Shown one piece after another: positions 1 through 8,120 of a DNA stretch of 47,804 nucleotides. Position numbers and translations under genes: made by a program. Source of the stretch: Gelidibacter algens (lineage in GTDB: Bacteria; Bacteroidota; Bacteroidia; Flavobacteriales; Flavobacteriaceae); contig NZ_LZRN01000032.1 of assembly GCF_001678675.1 (NCBI RefSeq), forward strand, positions 1-47,804, read 5' to 3'. The notes under the pieces were generated by a model that worked only from the letters and a program-made list of their open reading frames with translations, did not search any database and had not been told where the DNA came from. Numbering within the stretch: the first letter of the stretch is position 1; each line of letters starts with the position of its first letter.

Positions 1-651
1 CTAATCTTAAGTAATTTAAATTGGATTTTCACTATCCAAGTAAGTATTTATTATGCTCTCTTTATCCGATAAACTCAAACTTTTTGGAAAATAGTATTTA
101 TGAGATTTTCTGTCGGTTTTTTTTCTTCAAATTGGGATAATAAAATTTTTGTCGAATCTTTATATGTCAGCAGAAATCCCCTAATTTCTTTATGTAAATT
201 TTTCAACAATATTTTTTTGAGAAAGTATATAATTTACTTGATAAGAATAATCATTAAGAATAGTCTTGAATTTTGAATGCGAAATATTCTTGTAAATAGC
301 TAGTTTATTTATTAACTCCCAAAAATTATTTGTGTAGTTATATCCTAATTCTCCTAATGCTTTTTCGACGTTTTGATCAGTGATCTTCAGCAACCTTTCT
401 TTTAATATTATCCAATTTCTTTCTATTATCTCTAAATAGTTTTCTTTGTCAGATGTGCTCCATTTTGATAATAAAAGTTCATTATCAAAGTATAACTTTA
501 TATTGTAGAATTCAAATAGATCATTAAATGTGAAATTTTGTCTAGAGTTGAAATTGTTTAATAATTTCTCAGCTTTAATCAGATTAGGAATTGTAGTCGC
601 ATCGTCTTTCGAATAAAAAACTATTCTATTTATATCTCTTTTTGTACTCAT
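1..651 (-). pseudogene. Frame-disrupted gene of unknown function, runs off left edge
   Basis: An ATG-started frame (190-651, 153 aa) ends in a TAA, but coding-like sequence continues downstream in other frames. A +1 shift near the T5 run at 199-203 restores a reading with EIRGFLLTYKDSTKILL. A second shift at the T8 run at 117-124 gives KYYFPKSLSLSDKESI and YLDSENP, and a third near 18-24 would extend this to NLNYLRL. The protein was therefore probably much longer and its 3' part lies outside the window. I do not recognise the family: there is no signal peptide, membrane segment or catalytic motif. Three lesions in 200 bases suggest either real decay or poor base calling in A/T runs. That the downstream frames are coding is inferred from their amino-acid character. 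Confidence 0.5.
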
Positions 652-818
652 ATTATTTTATTAATAACTCTTTAAAAAATCTTAACCCCTAGAAGACATA
701 ATTGTTATAAAGAGTTTAATTAGTTGAAGAAATAATACCCTATTGACACTGTTCAAAATATGTGTTTATTTCAATTTTCAGGAGTGATTAATCGTTTATA
801 ATATAGTATGTTCTCTAA

Positions 819-995
819 AAGTTCAATGCCAGAATAAGGCGTACCATTAAAAATATTTTGGTGCGTTACGGCCATCCACCAGATTTAGCCAAACTACAGT
901 CCGATAAAGCTTTAGCTCAAAGTGAGAACTTGGCGGCGTCTTTTTGCTGGGAAGTGAATTTGGGGTGTGAAGCTTTAGGACTAGAAAAGTTATGA
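819..995 (+). pseudogene. 3' remnant of a type I restriction subunit (HsdR-like)
   Basis: A short open stretch without its own start follows a stop codon at 816-818 and ends at the TGA at 993-995. It reads ARIRRTIKNILVRYGHPPDL followed by a segment with QSENLA. The RYGHPPD element preceded by a basic helix and followed by a QxExLA helix resembles the C-terminal helical region of HsdR proteins (kYGYPPD followed by QAE.LA). Only about 58 residues survive, and the last 15 (from CWEV on) do not look like the family, so the end may be readthrough after a deletion. No hsdM or hsdS is nearby. The fragment suggests this locus once held a type I restriction-modification system. The call rests on a short motif only. 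Confidence 0.5.
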
Positions 996-1049
996 ATAAA
1001 AACGTAGTTTTTACCTCAGTTCATTATTAGCAACTGGATTTTAAGAAAA

Positions 1050-1508
1050 TCAGCTTCTTTCCTCAATGCTTTCAACCTTAAACACAACATCTTTTTTAAC
1101 TAATTCGTTAACATTTAATGTTGGAAGTAAAAAACTATTAAATGGCGTGTTCTCTGTTTTGCTATGTAAAACACCTCGTGTAGTTCCAATAGTCAACATT
1201 ACTAGATGACCAATAAACCCTTTAGGCACTACTAATTCAGCTTTAGATTCGTTATAGAAACTATCCCAAGCTTCCGGTGTTATGTTGAAGTGGCAACCAA
1301 CCTCTATAACTAAAAAAGGTGATTTTTCTTGAATTAGATTGGCTGAAAACATTACAGAGATTATCCTGTTATCTAAATTCATCCCAAATCGTAATCCAGC
1401 CTTTAAATCTACTAAATCACCTTCTTTATAAGAAGATTCAATAATAGCAAACTGTTCTGTAGTTATTTTTTTTAAAGCAAAACCGATCTTATTTTTTTCC
1501 TCAGACAT
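1050..1508 (-). CDS. SecB-like chaperone-fold protein
   Basis: The 152-aa protein looks like the SecB fold common in Bacteroidota. It has an N-terminal segment (about 25-80) with alternating beta strands, a conserved-looking VEVGCHFxI-type strand around 85-95, and a C-terminal helix with TIGTTRGVLHSKTEN followed by FLLPTLNVNEL. The tRGxLhaKT and LPxxNV elements are typical of SecB-like proteins in this phylum. The ATG overlaps the stop of the upstream HTH gene as TAATG, so the two are translationally coupled. Stand-alone SecB-like proteins next to an HTH gene occur in toxin-antitoxin-chaperone loci, but no toxin gene is visible here. A chaperone role for the HTH partner is inference. Confidence 0.55.
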   Translation of the reverse strand: MSEEKNKIGFALKKITTEQFAIIESSYKEGDLVDLKAGLRFGMNLDNRIISVMFSANLIQEKSPFLVIEVGCHFNITPEAWDSFYNESKAELVVPKGFIGHLVMLTIGTTRGVLHSKTENTPFNSFLLPTLNVNELVKKDVVFKVESIEERS

Positions 1509-1984
1509 TATGCAACTAATTTAAGACAGTTATCAGGCTCGTTTTCATAAGAAAATGAACTAAACAATTCCTCATAATTTAAAAAACTAGATTCAACGCT
1601 TACTAATTCATCAGATTTAATGTACTTTCTATATTGCTCAACTTGAACTTGGATTGTTGTTTGAAATTCAGGCACTTCAATTAAAGTAATATTTAAGATC
1701 TGTTCAATTTTAACAATGGTTTCTAATTGAAGGTTTTCAGTTCCTTTCAAGAGTTTATTAACATATTGTGGTGAGCAATTCATTGCTTCCGCTAGTTCTT
1801 TTTGAGTTTTTGGAAAAACATTAGCAGCTTTGTTTGCTTTAATAGCAGACATTATTTTTACAGCAATAGCAAAAGAAATATCAAGCCAAGCCTTATTTTC
1901 TTTGCGATATTTAGCTCTTTCAATCCAAGTATTATCTTGTTTTGAAGATTCTTTAAGTCTGTTTTTTATGTTGTTAATACTCAT
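1508..1984 (-). CDS. XRE-type HTH transcriptional regulator
   Basis: The 158-aa protein has a clear helix-turn-helix in its middle (about residues 60-100): KTQKELAEAMNCSPQYVNKL followed by ENLQLETIVKIEQIL, the standard XRE/Cro pattern. The N-terminal 50 residues are basic and helical, with no known domain. The C-terminal 50 are variable and could hold a partner-binding segment. It starts at ATG 1984 and is coupled through TAATG to the SecB-like gene. HTH plus SecB-like pairs are frequent in Bacteroidota accessory DNA. Regulation of its own two-gene operon is likely but not shown. Confidence 0.75.
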   Translation of the reverse strand: MSINNIKNRLKESSKQDNTWIERAKYRKENKAWLDISFAIAVKIMSAIKANKAANVFPKTQKELAEAMNCSPQYVNKLLKGTENLQLETIVKIEQILNITLIEVPEFQTTIQVQVEQYRKYIKSDELVSVESSFLNYEELFSSFSYENEPDNCLKLVA

Positions 1985-2076
1985 TGGTATTTTTTAGGTT
2001 TTTTAATTTAATTCCACAAATTCTAAATTCTCGTCATCTTCATCCTGTAGGTAATCCCGTGTGATTTGTAATTTGC

Positions 2077-3043
2077 TTAATTGAGTTAATCATTTAAGTT
2101 CTGTATCTTGCGCCCAATAAATATAATGATTATGGATGTGTTTAAGGGTCAAAATATACTGAACTTTGTAAAAGAATTGCCGGATGATGATTCCTGCAAG
2201 GCTTATTTGGCTAAAATAAAATGGCAGGATGGTTTTAAATGTATGAAATGTGGACACACCAAAGGATGTGCAAAAGCGGGATACACCTATCAATGTTATA
2301 ACTGTCAGCATGTGGAGAGCTCCACGGCAAATACATTGTTCCACAAAGTTAAGTTCGGGCTCCATAAGGCATTCTGCATCGTGTTCGAGATGGCCACCAG
2401 CACGAAGAGCGTGTCAAGTGTCCAGATGGGGAAGCGCTTCGATGTCCGACAGGGAACTGCCTGGTATTTTATGCAGAAGGTGAGGATAGCCATGCAGAGC
2501 AGCCAGCAATATCCATTGTCGGAAATTGTCCATGTGGATGAATTCACGGTTGGTGGAAAAGAAGAGGGCAAACAGGGCCGGAGCTATGACTCCAAGAAGA
2601 AAAAGGCAGTGATAGCGGTGGAGCTAGACAAAAAGCACAAAATCAAAAGGGTCTACGTAAGATCGATCGAGGATTATTCAGCGAGATCCCTGACGCCAAT
2701 CTTCGAAGAGCATATCAGTACGACCGCCAAAGTGGTAACAGATAAATGGCGAGGGTATGCACCGTTGATGAAAGACTATAATATTGAACAGAAATACAGT
2801 GCAGGCGGCAAGAACTTCAAGGAAATGCATATTGTTATAATGCAGCTGAAATCTTGGTTGAGGGCAATTCCAACACATGTAAGCAAATGGCATGTACAGA
2901 GATATTTCGATGAGTTCTGTTTTAGGATAAACAGGTCACAGTTCAAAGAAACCATTTTTCACAAAACCATTGAAAGAATGGTCGCCAAAAAACCGATATA
3001 TCAACAAGTAATAAAACAGCACGTAAGTGTGTAACTCAATTAA
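2077..3043 (+). mobile_element. IS1595-family insertion sequence, about 967 bp
   Basis: Imperfect terminal inverted repeats flank a single transposase gene. The left end has TTAATTGAGTTA at 2077-2088 and the right end its exact complement TAACTCAATTAA at 3032-3043. The match continues inward with mismatches (pattern TTAATTGAGTTAnnCAnTTAnG). No clear target-site duplication was found next to these ends, so the exact boundary may be off by a few bases or the duplication has decayed. Its base composition is less AT-rich than the surroundings, which fits an immigrant element. Confidence 0.75.
2132..3034 (+). CDS. IS1595-family transposase (ISXO2-like)
   Basis: This transposase catalyses cut-and-paste movement of the surrounding element. 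It has the family's N-terminal zinc ribbon (CMKCGH then YQCYNCQH, about residues 35-60) followed by the ISXO2-like DDE/N catalytic domain. The first acidic residue is probably in the VHVDEFTVGGKE segment and the second in VVTDKWRGY. The C-terminal HVSKWHVQRYFDEFCFRINR segment is the family's usual end. The frame is open upstream to a TTG at 2108. ATG 2132 (MDVFKGQN) is chosen because family members start this way. The gene appears intact, so the element may still be active. Confidence 0.88.
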   Translation: MDVFKGQNILNFVKELPDDDSCKAYLAKIKWQDGFKCMKCGHTKGCAKAGYTYQCYNCQHVESSTANTLFHKVKFGLHKAFCIVFEMATSTKSVSSVQMGKRFDVRQGTAWYFMQKVRIAMQSSQQYPLSEIVHVDEFTVGGKEEGKQGRSYDSKKKKAVIAVELDKKHKIKRVYVRSIEDYSARSLTPIFEEHISTTAKVVTDKWRGYAPLMKDYNIEQKYSAGGKNFKEMHIVIMQLKSWLRAIPTHVSKWHVQRYFDEFCFRINRSQFKETIFHKTIERMVAKKPIYQQVIKQHVSV

Positions 3044-3119
3044 AATAAAACACAACTTTTTGAAAATATTGATGATAATTACAATTTAGCTAATAACAAG
3101 TGAGAATTGTATTTTCAGA

Positions 3120-4823
3120 CTAATTCTCATTCAATTTTCTAAGATAGTAAGACGGATAAATCCCAGTTTCATGATAAAAGGCCTTTGAGAAAGATTGAGT
3201 GGTTCCAAAACCGATTCCTTCTCCAATGGCTTTTATTGTAAATGCTCTTAATTTTGAATCTGACTTCAACTTCTCTACGATATAGAGAATTCTTAATTTA
3301 TTGACATATTGACTAAAGTTGCTTCCGGTATGGATATTTATGAATTTTGACAAATAAGTTGAGTTGGTATCAAGTCTTTTGGCCAATTCAACCAAAGTAA
3401 CAGGTTGGAGAAACTGATTTTGGGACTCAAATTTTTCTAAATCCATTGCAATATTATTATAAATATCTAGCGGAATCATATCTGAAACCCGGCGATTCTT
3501 GAGTTTCTGAGAATTTATGTCGTTATCATTTTCAATCAGAATTTTAAATTTCTCCAAATATTTCCTCTGTCTAATCCTATACCAAACAACCATTGAAATC
3601 AGGACTACAGTTGCTGTCCCAAGTAGTAAATTGATAATTTTTGCAAATTTATTTTTATCCCGTAATGCGTTTATTACTGTTTCTTTCTTTTGAATTAATA
3701 AAGGACGGTTATATTTTTTTTCAATCTGTAATTGCAAGTCCTTGGAACGATATAATGTACTGTCCAATTTTAACAATTTATTTATGTAAAGCAGTTGGCT
3801 CTGCAAATCAAGATTTTTTTCATAATAATCTATCTTAAACTCGTAAATAGATCTTAACTCTGGAAATGTATAGTTCAATTGTCCAGCTATCGAATCACTA
3901 ATCCTAAAAAATTGATGGGCATCACTTTCTGACTGGTTATGAATAGCTATTTTACCCTTATAATAATTAGCCATTGCCTGGGAGTAATCGTCCAAATAAG
4001 GTATGGCCGTATCAATATTTATCAAGGCTTGATTTTCATTTCCCAATAAATATTCAATTACTCCTAGGTTATACATAAATTCAAAATAGACGATACTATC
4101 TTTCTTGACTAAGCTCTCATTCAGACCTTTTACAGAATATAATTTTGCGGAATCAAGTTGTTTTAAACGCATGTAGGTCAATGAAGTATTGTAAAGTATA
4201 TTTAAGTAATTTGAATAATTGGCTGAGCTTTTGCTTTTGACCAGGTTCAATGAATCAATTTCCTTTAAATAAATTTTTAGTGCTCCCCTATGGTCGCCCG
4301 CCCTATTTTTCAATAGTGCTATCATTCTTTTATATCCTGCAGACTGAGATGTGTTGCCTCTTTTTTTTGCAATCGAGTCGCCAATGAGATAGCTATCCAA
4401 CGCTTCTTGGTACTGACTTAATTCATAGCACCAATATCCTTTTAGGAAATAACCGGCTGCTGGATAAGAAAAATCATTACTGTTTTTAGTAAACAATATA
4501 ATACTATCAGCATATCGCTTTGCTTTCAAAGGCCCATCCATTAAAACTGAATGTAAATAATAACCTCTTCCGATATTAATTGTATCATTATCCTCTTTTG
4601 CTCTCTGCAAGTAAATTTTGGCTATAAATCTTTTTGTGTACAATGAATCAGTAGGTAGTTCATTGAACAATTGACGAAGACCATCAAAACTATTGGTCTG
4701 CGATATTTCATTAGGTTTATTTTGTGCTATAATACTGTTGAAAGCTAAGGCAATTAAAAAAAAGATAAATCCATCTCTCCAACAGAAGATTTTAAGATCA
4801 TATATATTCTTAAGCTCAAACAT
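3120..4823 (-). CDS. TPR / transmembrane / AraC-type HTH regulator
   Basis: This 567-aa protein has the Bacteroidota architecture of a sensor-regulator in one chain. It has an N-terminal hydrophobic segment with a signal-peptide-like end (FFLIALAFNSIIAQ), a periplasmic helical repeat region of TPR character (about 40-370), one membrane segment near 395-415 (IINLLLGTATVVLISMVVW), and a cytoplasmic AraC-type DNA-binding domain at the C terminus. That domain includes LVELAKRLDTNSTYLSKFIN and IGEGIGFGTTQSFSKAFYHE. The signal sensed is not evident. It faces away from rteC across about 290 bases of AT-rich DNA, so it may control the neighbouring element or be cargo. Confidence 0.85.
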   Translation of the reverse strand: MFELKNIYDLKIFCWRDGFIFFLIALAFNSIIAQNKPNEISQTNSFDGLRQLFNELPTDSLYTKRFIAKIYLQRAKEDNDTINIGRGYYLHSVLMDGPLKAKRYADSIILFTKNSNDFSYPAAGYFLKGYWCYELSQYQEALDSYLIGDSIAKKRGNTSQSAGYKRMIALLKNRAGDHRGALKIYLKEIDSLNLVKSKSSANYSNYLNILYNTSLTYMRLKQLDSAKLYSVKGLNESLVKKDSIVYFEFMYNLGVIEYLLGNENQALINIDTAIPYLDDYSQAMANYYKGKIAIHNQSESDAHQFFRISDSIAGQLNYTFPELRSIYEFKIDYYEKNLDLQSQLLYINKLLKLDSTLYRSKDLQLQIEKKYNRPLLIQKKETVINALRDKNKFAKIINLLLGTATVVLISMVVWYRIRQRKYLEKFKILIENDNDINSQKLKNRRVSDMIPLDIYNNIAMDLEKFESQNQFLQPVTLVELAKRLDTNSTYLSKFINIHTGSNFSQYVNKLRILYIVEKLKSDSKLRAFTIKAIGEGIGFGTTQSFSKAFYHETGIYPSYYLRKLNEN

Positions 4824-5111
4824 CTTACAAATTATATTTAATGTTCAAATAATATGTTGAAATTTATAAATTTCAGCAAACAATTCATAAATCTCACCTA
4901 CAACGTGTTGCAAAAGATAAATTAAGATTAAATCTTTGTTATTAATCTTTGGTTGGTCATCAGACAACATTGACACAATAAATGCCAAATTAATTGTTAC
5001 TCTCTAATTTACTGAATTGTCAATTTAATTCAGCTATTAGCAATATGATTTGTCAAAATCGTATTTATTTTACCCATTGTGGAATATTTTCAAAACAAAG
5101 ACTTGGAAATT

Positions 5112-5948
5112 ATGGATTCGACCTCACTATGCGAAAATTTTGAAAGGGAATTTGCTACTATCAAAATAACTTCTTCTAATATTATCGAGAAGTCCACCGT
5201 GGTCATTGAATTGTGCCATGGTTTCCTGAAAGATTTGAGAGCTTTATTATTAAGGGAAGGGTTTGAAAATACGTTAGATGAAATTAATTTCTTTAAAAAT
5301 GTCAAACCCAAGGCAATAACACCTTTGATTTATTTTTCAGAGATTCGCTCATTTGAAATACAATTTCCCAAAGCAAATATCGATTGTCAAAAAAAATACC
5401 TCAGACATAAAATCAATAAACTAAACCGATTCTTCAACCGTAATTTGGAGTTTGAACACTATGTAAATGGTAGATATTCACATTTTGACACGCAATATTA
5501 CACTAGGGATAGTTTGGAAACGAATCATCTGATTTGCAGTGATTTTTATTTCCAGGAAAAAGATTTTTCGACTTCCAGAGATATGCTCTTAAGCAAAATC
5601 AAAGCGTATACCCAATTGGCCACTTATCTGGATGGTCGTTTACACAATTTAAAATTCCAGTCTGTTGCTACTGAGATTCCTTTACTCAAAATGGACAAAT
5701 TGATCTGGCCTTTTACAAACACCGACTGGGTCGAACTTGTCTATGCGCTTTCTTATGCTGGAGTTGCAAAGCAAAACAGGCTAAGTATTACTGACATATC
5801 CAAAAATATGCAGGAAGTTTTCGATTTTACACCCAAGGATATTTACAAAACCTATCAGGATATTAAAAATCGAAAGAACAGCAGAACCATGTTTCTTGAT
5901 GAGCTCAGTATATGCTTGTTATCAGAGATGGGCAAGAGTGAAGAGTAG
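5112..5948 (+). CDS. rteC: RteC-family regulator of conjugative element excision
   Basis: RteC proteins activate excision functions of Bacteroides CTnDOT-type elements. The protein resembles the family along its length: an N-terminal helical part with KSTVVIELCHGFLKDLRALL, the conserved FFKNVKPKAITPLIYFSEI segment, the LRHKINKLNRFFNRN segment, and a helical C terminus with FTNTDWVELVYALSYAG. The frame is open to a GTG at 5079. ATG 5112 (MDSTSLCENFERE) is preferred because the family usually begins just before this helix. Its position at the left of the element's plus-strand genes fits a regulatory role there. Confidence 0.82.
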   Translation: MDSTSLCENFEREFATIKITSSNIIEKSTVVIELCHGFLKDLRALLLREGFENTLDEINFFKNVKPKAITPLIYFSEIRSFEIQFPKANIDCQKKYLRHKINKLNRFFNRNLEFEHYVNGRYSHFDTQYYTRDSLETNHLICSDFYFQEKDFSTSRDMLLSKIKAYTQLATYLDGRLHNLKFQSVATEIPLLKMDKLIWPFTNTDWVELVYALSYAGVAKQNRLSITDISKNMQEVFDFTPKDIYKTYQDIKNRKNSRTMFLDELSICLLSEMGKSEE

Positions 5949-5978
5949 GTATATTATCTCAATTTTCTCAACGTAAAA

Positions 5979-5995
5979 AGACCGTACTACGGTCT
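5979..5995. repeat. 17-bp palindrome, first copy of a repeated dyad
   Basis: AGACCGTACTACGGTCT has perfect 8-bp arms around one central base, 30 bases after rteC. The same core, ACCGTACTACGGT, recurs at 6118-6130. There is no T-run after it, so a terminator is less likely than a protein-binding site. Confidence 0.6.
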
Positions 5996-6044
5996 ACCTA
6001 CGCTCATCCCATTTTACGCTAATTTCCATTTTATTTCTATTCAT

Positions 6045-6076
6045 TTGATGTCATAATCTGAAAAAACAGACATCAA
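6045..6076. repeat. Inverted repeat TTGATGTC / GACATCAA
   Basis: Exact 8-bp arms at 6045-6052 and 6069-6076 are separated by 16 bases. A further half-site, ACATCAAA, occurs at 6090-6097. It lies between the two 13-bp palindromes in the rteC-excisionase intergenic region and is a candidate operator or origin element. Confidence 0.45.
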
Positions 6077-6117
6077 TTTGACGCAAAACACATCAAATTT
6101 CAAAATGTTAAATTTTA

Positions 6118-6130
6118 ACCGTACTACGGT
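6118..6130. repeat. 13-bp palindrome, second copy
   Basis: ACCGTACTACGGT repeats the core of the palindrome at 5979-5995, 139 bases downstream. Two identical dyads in one 305-base intergenic region suggest a site for a dimeric regulator. Which protein binds is unknown; RteC and the HTH protein at 6254 are the nearest candidates. Confidence 0.55.
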
Positions 6131-6194
6131 CGAGATGGGGAATAAAATCCAATAATACCTTTCAAATTTGTAGAACGAAAGTCAAATCAAGTCA

Positions 6195-6232
6195 GGGGCT
6201 ATCAAAATGATTGACAGCAATGCGATAGTCCC
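6195..6232 (+). promoter_or_regulatory. Leader hairpin upstream of the excisionase-like gene
   Basis: GGGGCTATC at 6195-6203 can pair with GATAGTCCC at 6224-6232, with one G-U pair and a 20-base loop. It ends 21 bases before the ATG at 6254, so it would lie in the mRNA leader and could affect translation. It is a structural observation only, with no known riboswitch resemblance. Confidence 0.35.
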
Positions 6233-6253
6233 TTTCTACAAAACCATGTTATT

Positions 6254-6538
6254 ATGCCGACAAGTATTATTACCACCGACGATCTTCGAGATTTCAAAAT
6301 GGAACTGCTCGATGACATTAAAAACCTCTTAACAAAACAATCCAAGGGGAAATTGAAAAGATATCTCAAATCCACTGAGGTAATGGACCTCCTTCAAGTG
6401 AGTCCAGGCACGCTACAAAATCTTCGCATCAATGGCACCCTACCCTATACCAAAGTTGGCGGAATCATTTACTACGATGCTGAGGAAATCCAAGAGATCT
6501 TGACCAATAACCGTGTTCAGCACTCTCTAAAATCCTAG
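6254..6538 (+). CDS. Excisionase-like helix-turn-helix protein
   Basis: This 94-aa protein has an N-terminal helix (DDLRDFKMELLDDIKNLL) typical of small Bacteroidota element proteins. A MerR/excisionase-type winged HTH follows at about 38-88: RYLKSTEVMDLLQVSPGTLQ, then a TLPYTKVGGIIYYDAEEI wing. Such proteins act as excision factors or regulators in integrative elements. It is followed after 3 bases by the replication-like gene, so the two are probably co-transcribed. Whether it is a true Xis or a regulator cannot be decided from sequence alone. Confidence 0.75.
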   Translation: MPTSIITTDDLRDFKMELLDDIKNLLTKQSKGKLKRYLKSTEVMDLLQVSPGTLQNLRINGTLPYTKVGGIIYYDAEEIQEILTNNRVQHSLKS

Positions 6539-6541
6539 GTC

Positions 6542-7370
6542 ATGAACTACATCAAGCTACTCAATGCTGCATTTGAAAAGTTCTTTTGTGATGCCCGCTT
6601 AAACCCCAACCACATCAGTCTGTATATGGCCCTTTTTCTGGATTGGAATAGCAGCCGGTTTGCGGATGAGTTCACGGTGAGCCGAAAAGATTTGATGACA
6701 GCCTCTAAAATTGGCTCAAAATCAACTTACCACAGATGCATGAAAGATCTGGACTGTTGGGAATATTTGTCCTATGCCCCTTCAAAAAGCCCTTACAAGG
6801 GAAGCAAAATTAAGATGTTTATTTTCGGGACGGATGAAGAAACTGTTGTGGAACAATACAGTCCCATATTGAAACAGGTTGCGGAACAGTACAATCCCAA
6901 AATTGAACCTTCTATAGGACACTACAGTCCCACAATTGAAAGGTACAGTCCCACAACGGAAAGATACAGTCCCAAAAACGATACCTCCTTGGGACACTAC
7001 AGTCCCACTAATGAACCAACAATGGGACACTACAGTCCCACCACAGGACTTAAAATGGGATCTAATATAAACAATACCAAACAAGAAAACATTATAAAAC
7101 AACCAAAGGGCTGGCAGGCAGTTATTAATTTTTTTTTAGTAAAAAAGTTTTACTGCTGATGAAGGAAAAAAATTCTTCGAGTATTATGAATCTAGACATT
7201 GGAAAACGAGCGACGGAAAATCCATTCGAGATTGGCGTGCCTTGGCTGCAAATTGGATGGACAGATCGGAGCTGTATTCCCAAGAAAACAAACCAAACGT
7301 AAATCAACTGTCCCAAATCACGGACAACTTGCGTACCACTAAATCTAAAAATTATGGAAAACCCCTCTAA
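6542..7370 (+). pseudogene. Replication-like protein gene with internal iterons, frameshifted
   Basis: As read, the frame from ATG 6542 stops at 7159 after an odd tail (NFFLVKKFYC). Removing one A from the A6 run at 7141-7146 restores a coherent continuation (FTADEGKKFFEYYES, then SIRDWRALAANWMDRSE) that ends at the TAA at 7370 and overlaps the next gene by 17 bases. The full protein would be about 275 aa. It would have an N-terminal winged-helix-like part (about 15-95), a repeated YSP linker, and a C-terminal W-rich helical segment like those at the end of primosomal or phage replication proteins. Its partner is likely the DnaC-like ATPase directly downstream. The one-base lesion may be real or a sequencing error. 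The function is inferred from context and C-terminal character. Confidence 0.6.
6857..7040 (+). repeat. Seven-copy iteron-like array inside the replication-like gene
   Basis: The decamer TACAGTCCCA (one copy TACAATCCCA) begins at 6857, 6890, 6923, 6944, 6965, 6998 and 7031. The spacings are 33, 33, 21, 21, 33 and 33 bases, a symmetric pattern of two or about three helical turns. The last two copies sit in a dyad, TGGGAC-ACTACA-GTCCCA, and the third in a one-mismatch version (AGGAC). Each copy encodes Y-S/N-P in frame. The even spacing and dyad symmetry resemble replication iterons, but a purely coding repeat is also possible. Confidence 0.6.
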
Positions 7371-8016
7371 AATTATCGAAGATGACATTGAATATTCGCT
7401 TGGCGACTTTGATGGCAACAGAGTTCTCTATGACTTTGACAAAATTCTGATTTATTTGAATGCCAAGGGCAAGCTCCTCTTTGGAGACCAATTCAGAATA
7501 TATGATGAAGACAAAGATATCATTCATAAACTTTGCTATTATTTTATCAAAGACCAAAAAAATTGTCAAAAGCATGATATAGATCCAAGGAAGGGCATTC
7601 TTCTTTCGGGACCGGTAGGATGTGGAAAAACTACTTTAATGACATTAGTGCGTTATATTATTCCAACCCAACGACCCTACGAGATCATACCTTGCAGAAA
7701 CATTGTCTTCAGCTTTAACCATCTTGGTTTTAAAACGGTCGAAGATTACGGAAATACAAAATCATTCTGTTTCGATGATCTTGGGATTGAGCCTATGGGA
7801 AGATTCTACGGCAAGGATCTCAATGTGATGGGTGAAGTTCTGCTTTCCCGATATGAGCTTTTCATACAGTCAAAACAACGGATTAAAACCCACGCGACTA
7901 CAAATCTTGATGCTGACGAATTGGAACAATACTATGGCCATCGTGTTCGCAGCAGAATGCGAAAATTATTTAATATCATTGATTTTGATGAGTCTGCCGG
8001 CGACAAGAGAAAGTGA
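7354..8016 (+). CDS. DnaC-like P-loop ATPase of the mobile element
   Basis: The 220-aa protein has a Walker A motif GPVGCGKTT (about residue 85) and a Walker B-like SFCFDDLGIEP (about 130-140). A sensor-like segment follows, with HATTNLDADELEQYYGHRVR and RSRMRKLFNIIDF at the C terminus. This is the layout of DnaC/IstB-type AAA+ helicase loaders. The ATG lies within the end of the replication-like gene, in a different frame, which implies coupling. It probably loads a helicase or assists replication of the excised element. IstB-type transposition helpers are an alternative, but no IstA is present. Confidence 0.72.
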   Translation: MENPSKIIEDDIEYSLGDFDGNRVLYDFDKILIYLNAKGKLLFGDQFRIYDEDKDIIHKLCYYFIKDQKNCQKHDIDPRKGILLSGPVGCGKTTLMTLVRYIIPTQRPYEIIPCRNIVFSFNHLGFKTVEDYGNTKSFCFDDLGIEPMGRFYGKDLNVMGEVLLSRYELFIQSKQRIKTHATTNLDADELEQYYGHRVRSRMRKLFNIIDFDESAGDKRK

Positions 8017-8120
8017 TTCACCTTCGGAAAGATCTGAGCAAATCAATCAACTCAGAAAAAAGTTGTGCTGTGATTTCCTTCAAATTCCTAGTTAATTCTA
8101 AAAATATTTCTTTCATCGCT

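Noticed and set aside
2068-3052. Target-site duplication of the IS1595-family element
   Set aside because: The bases next to the two inverted repeats do not match in any 8-base register I could find.
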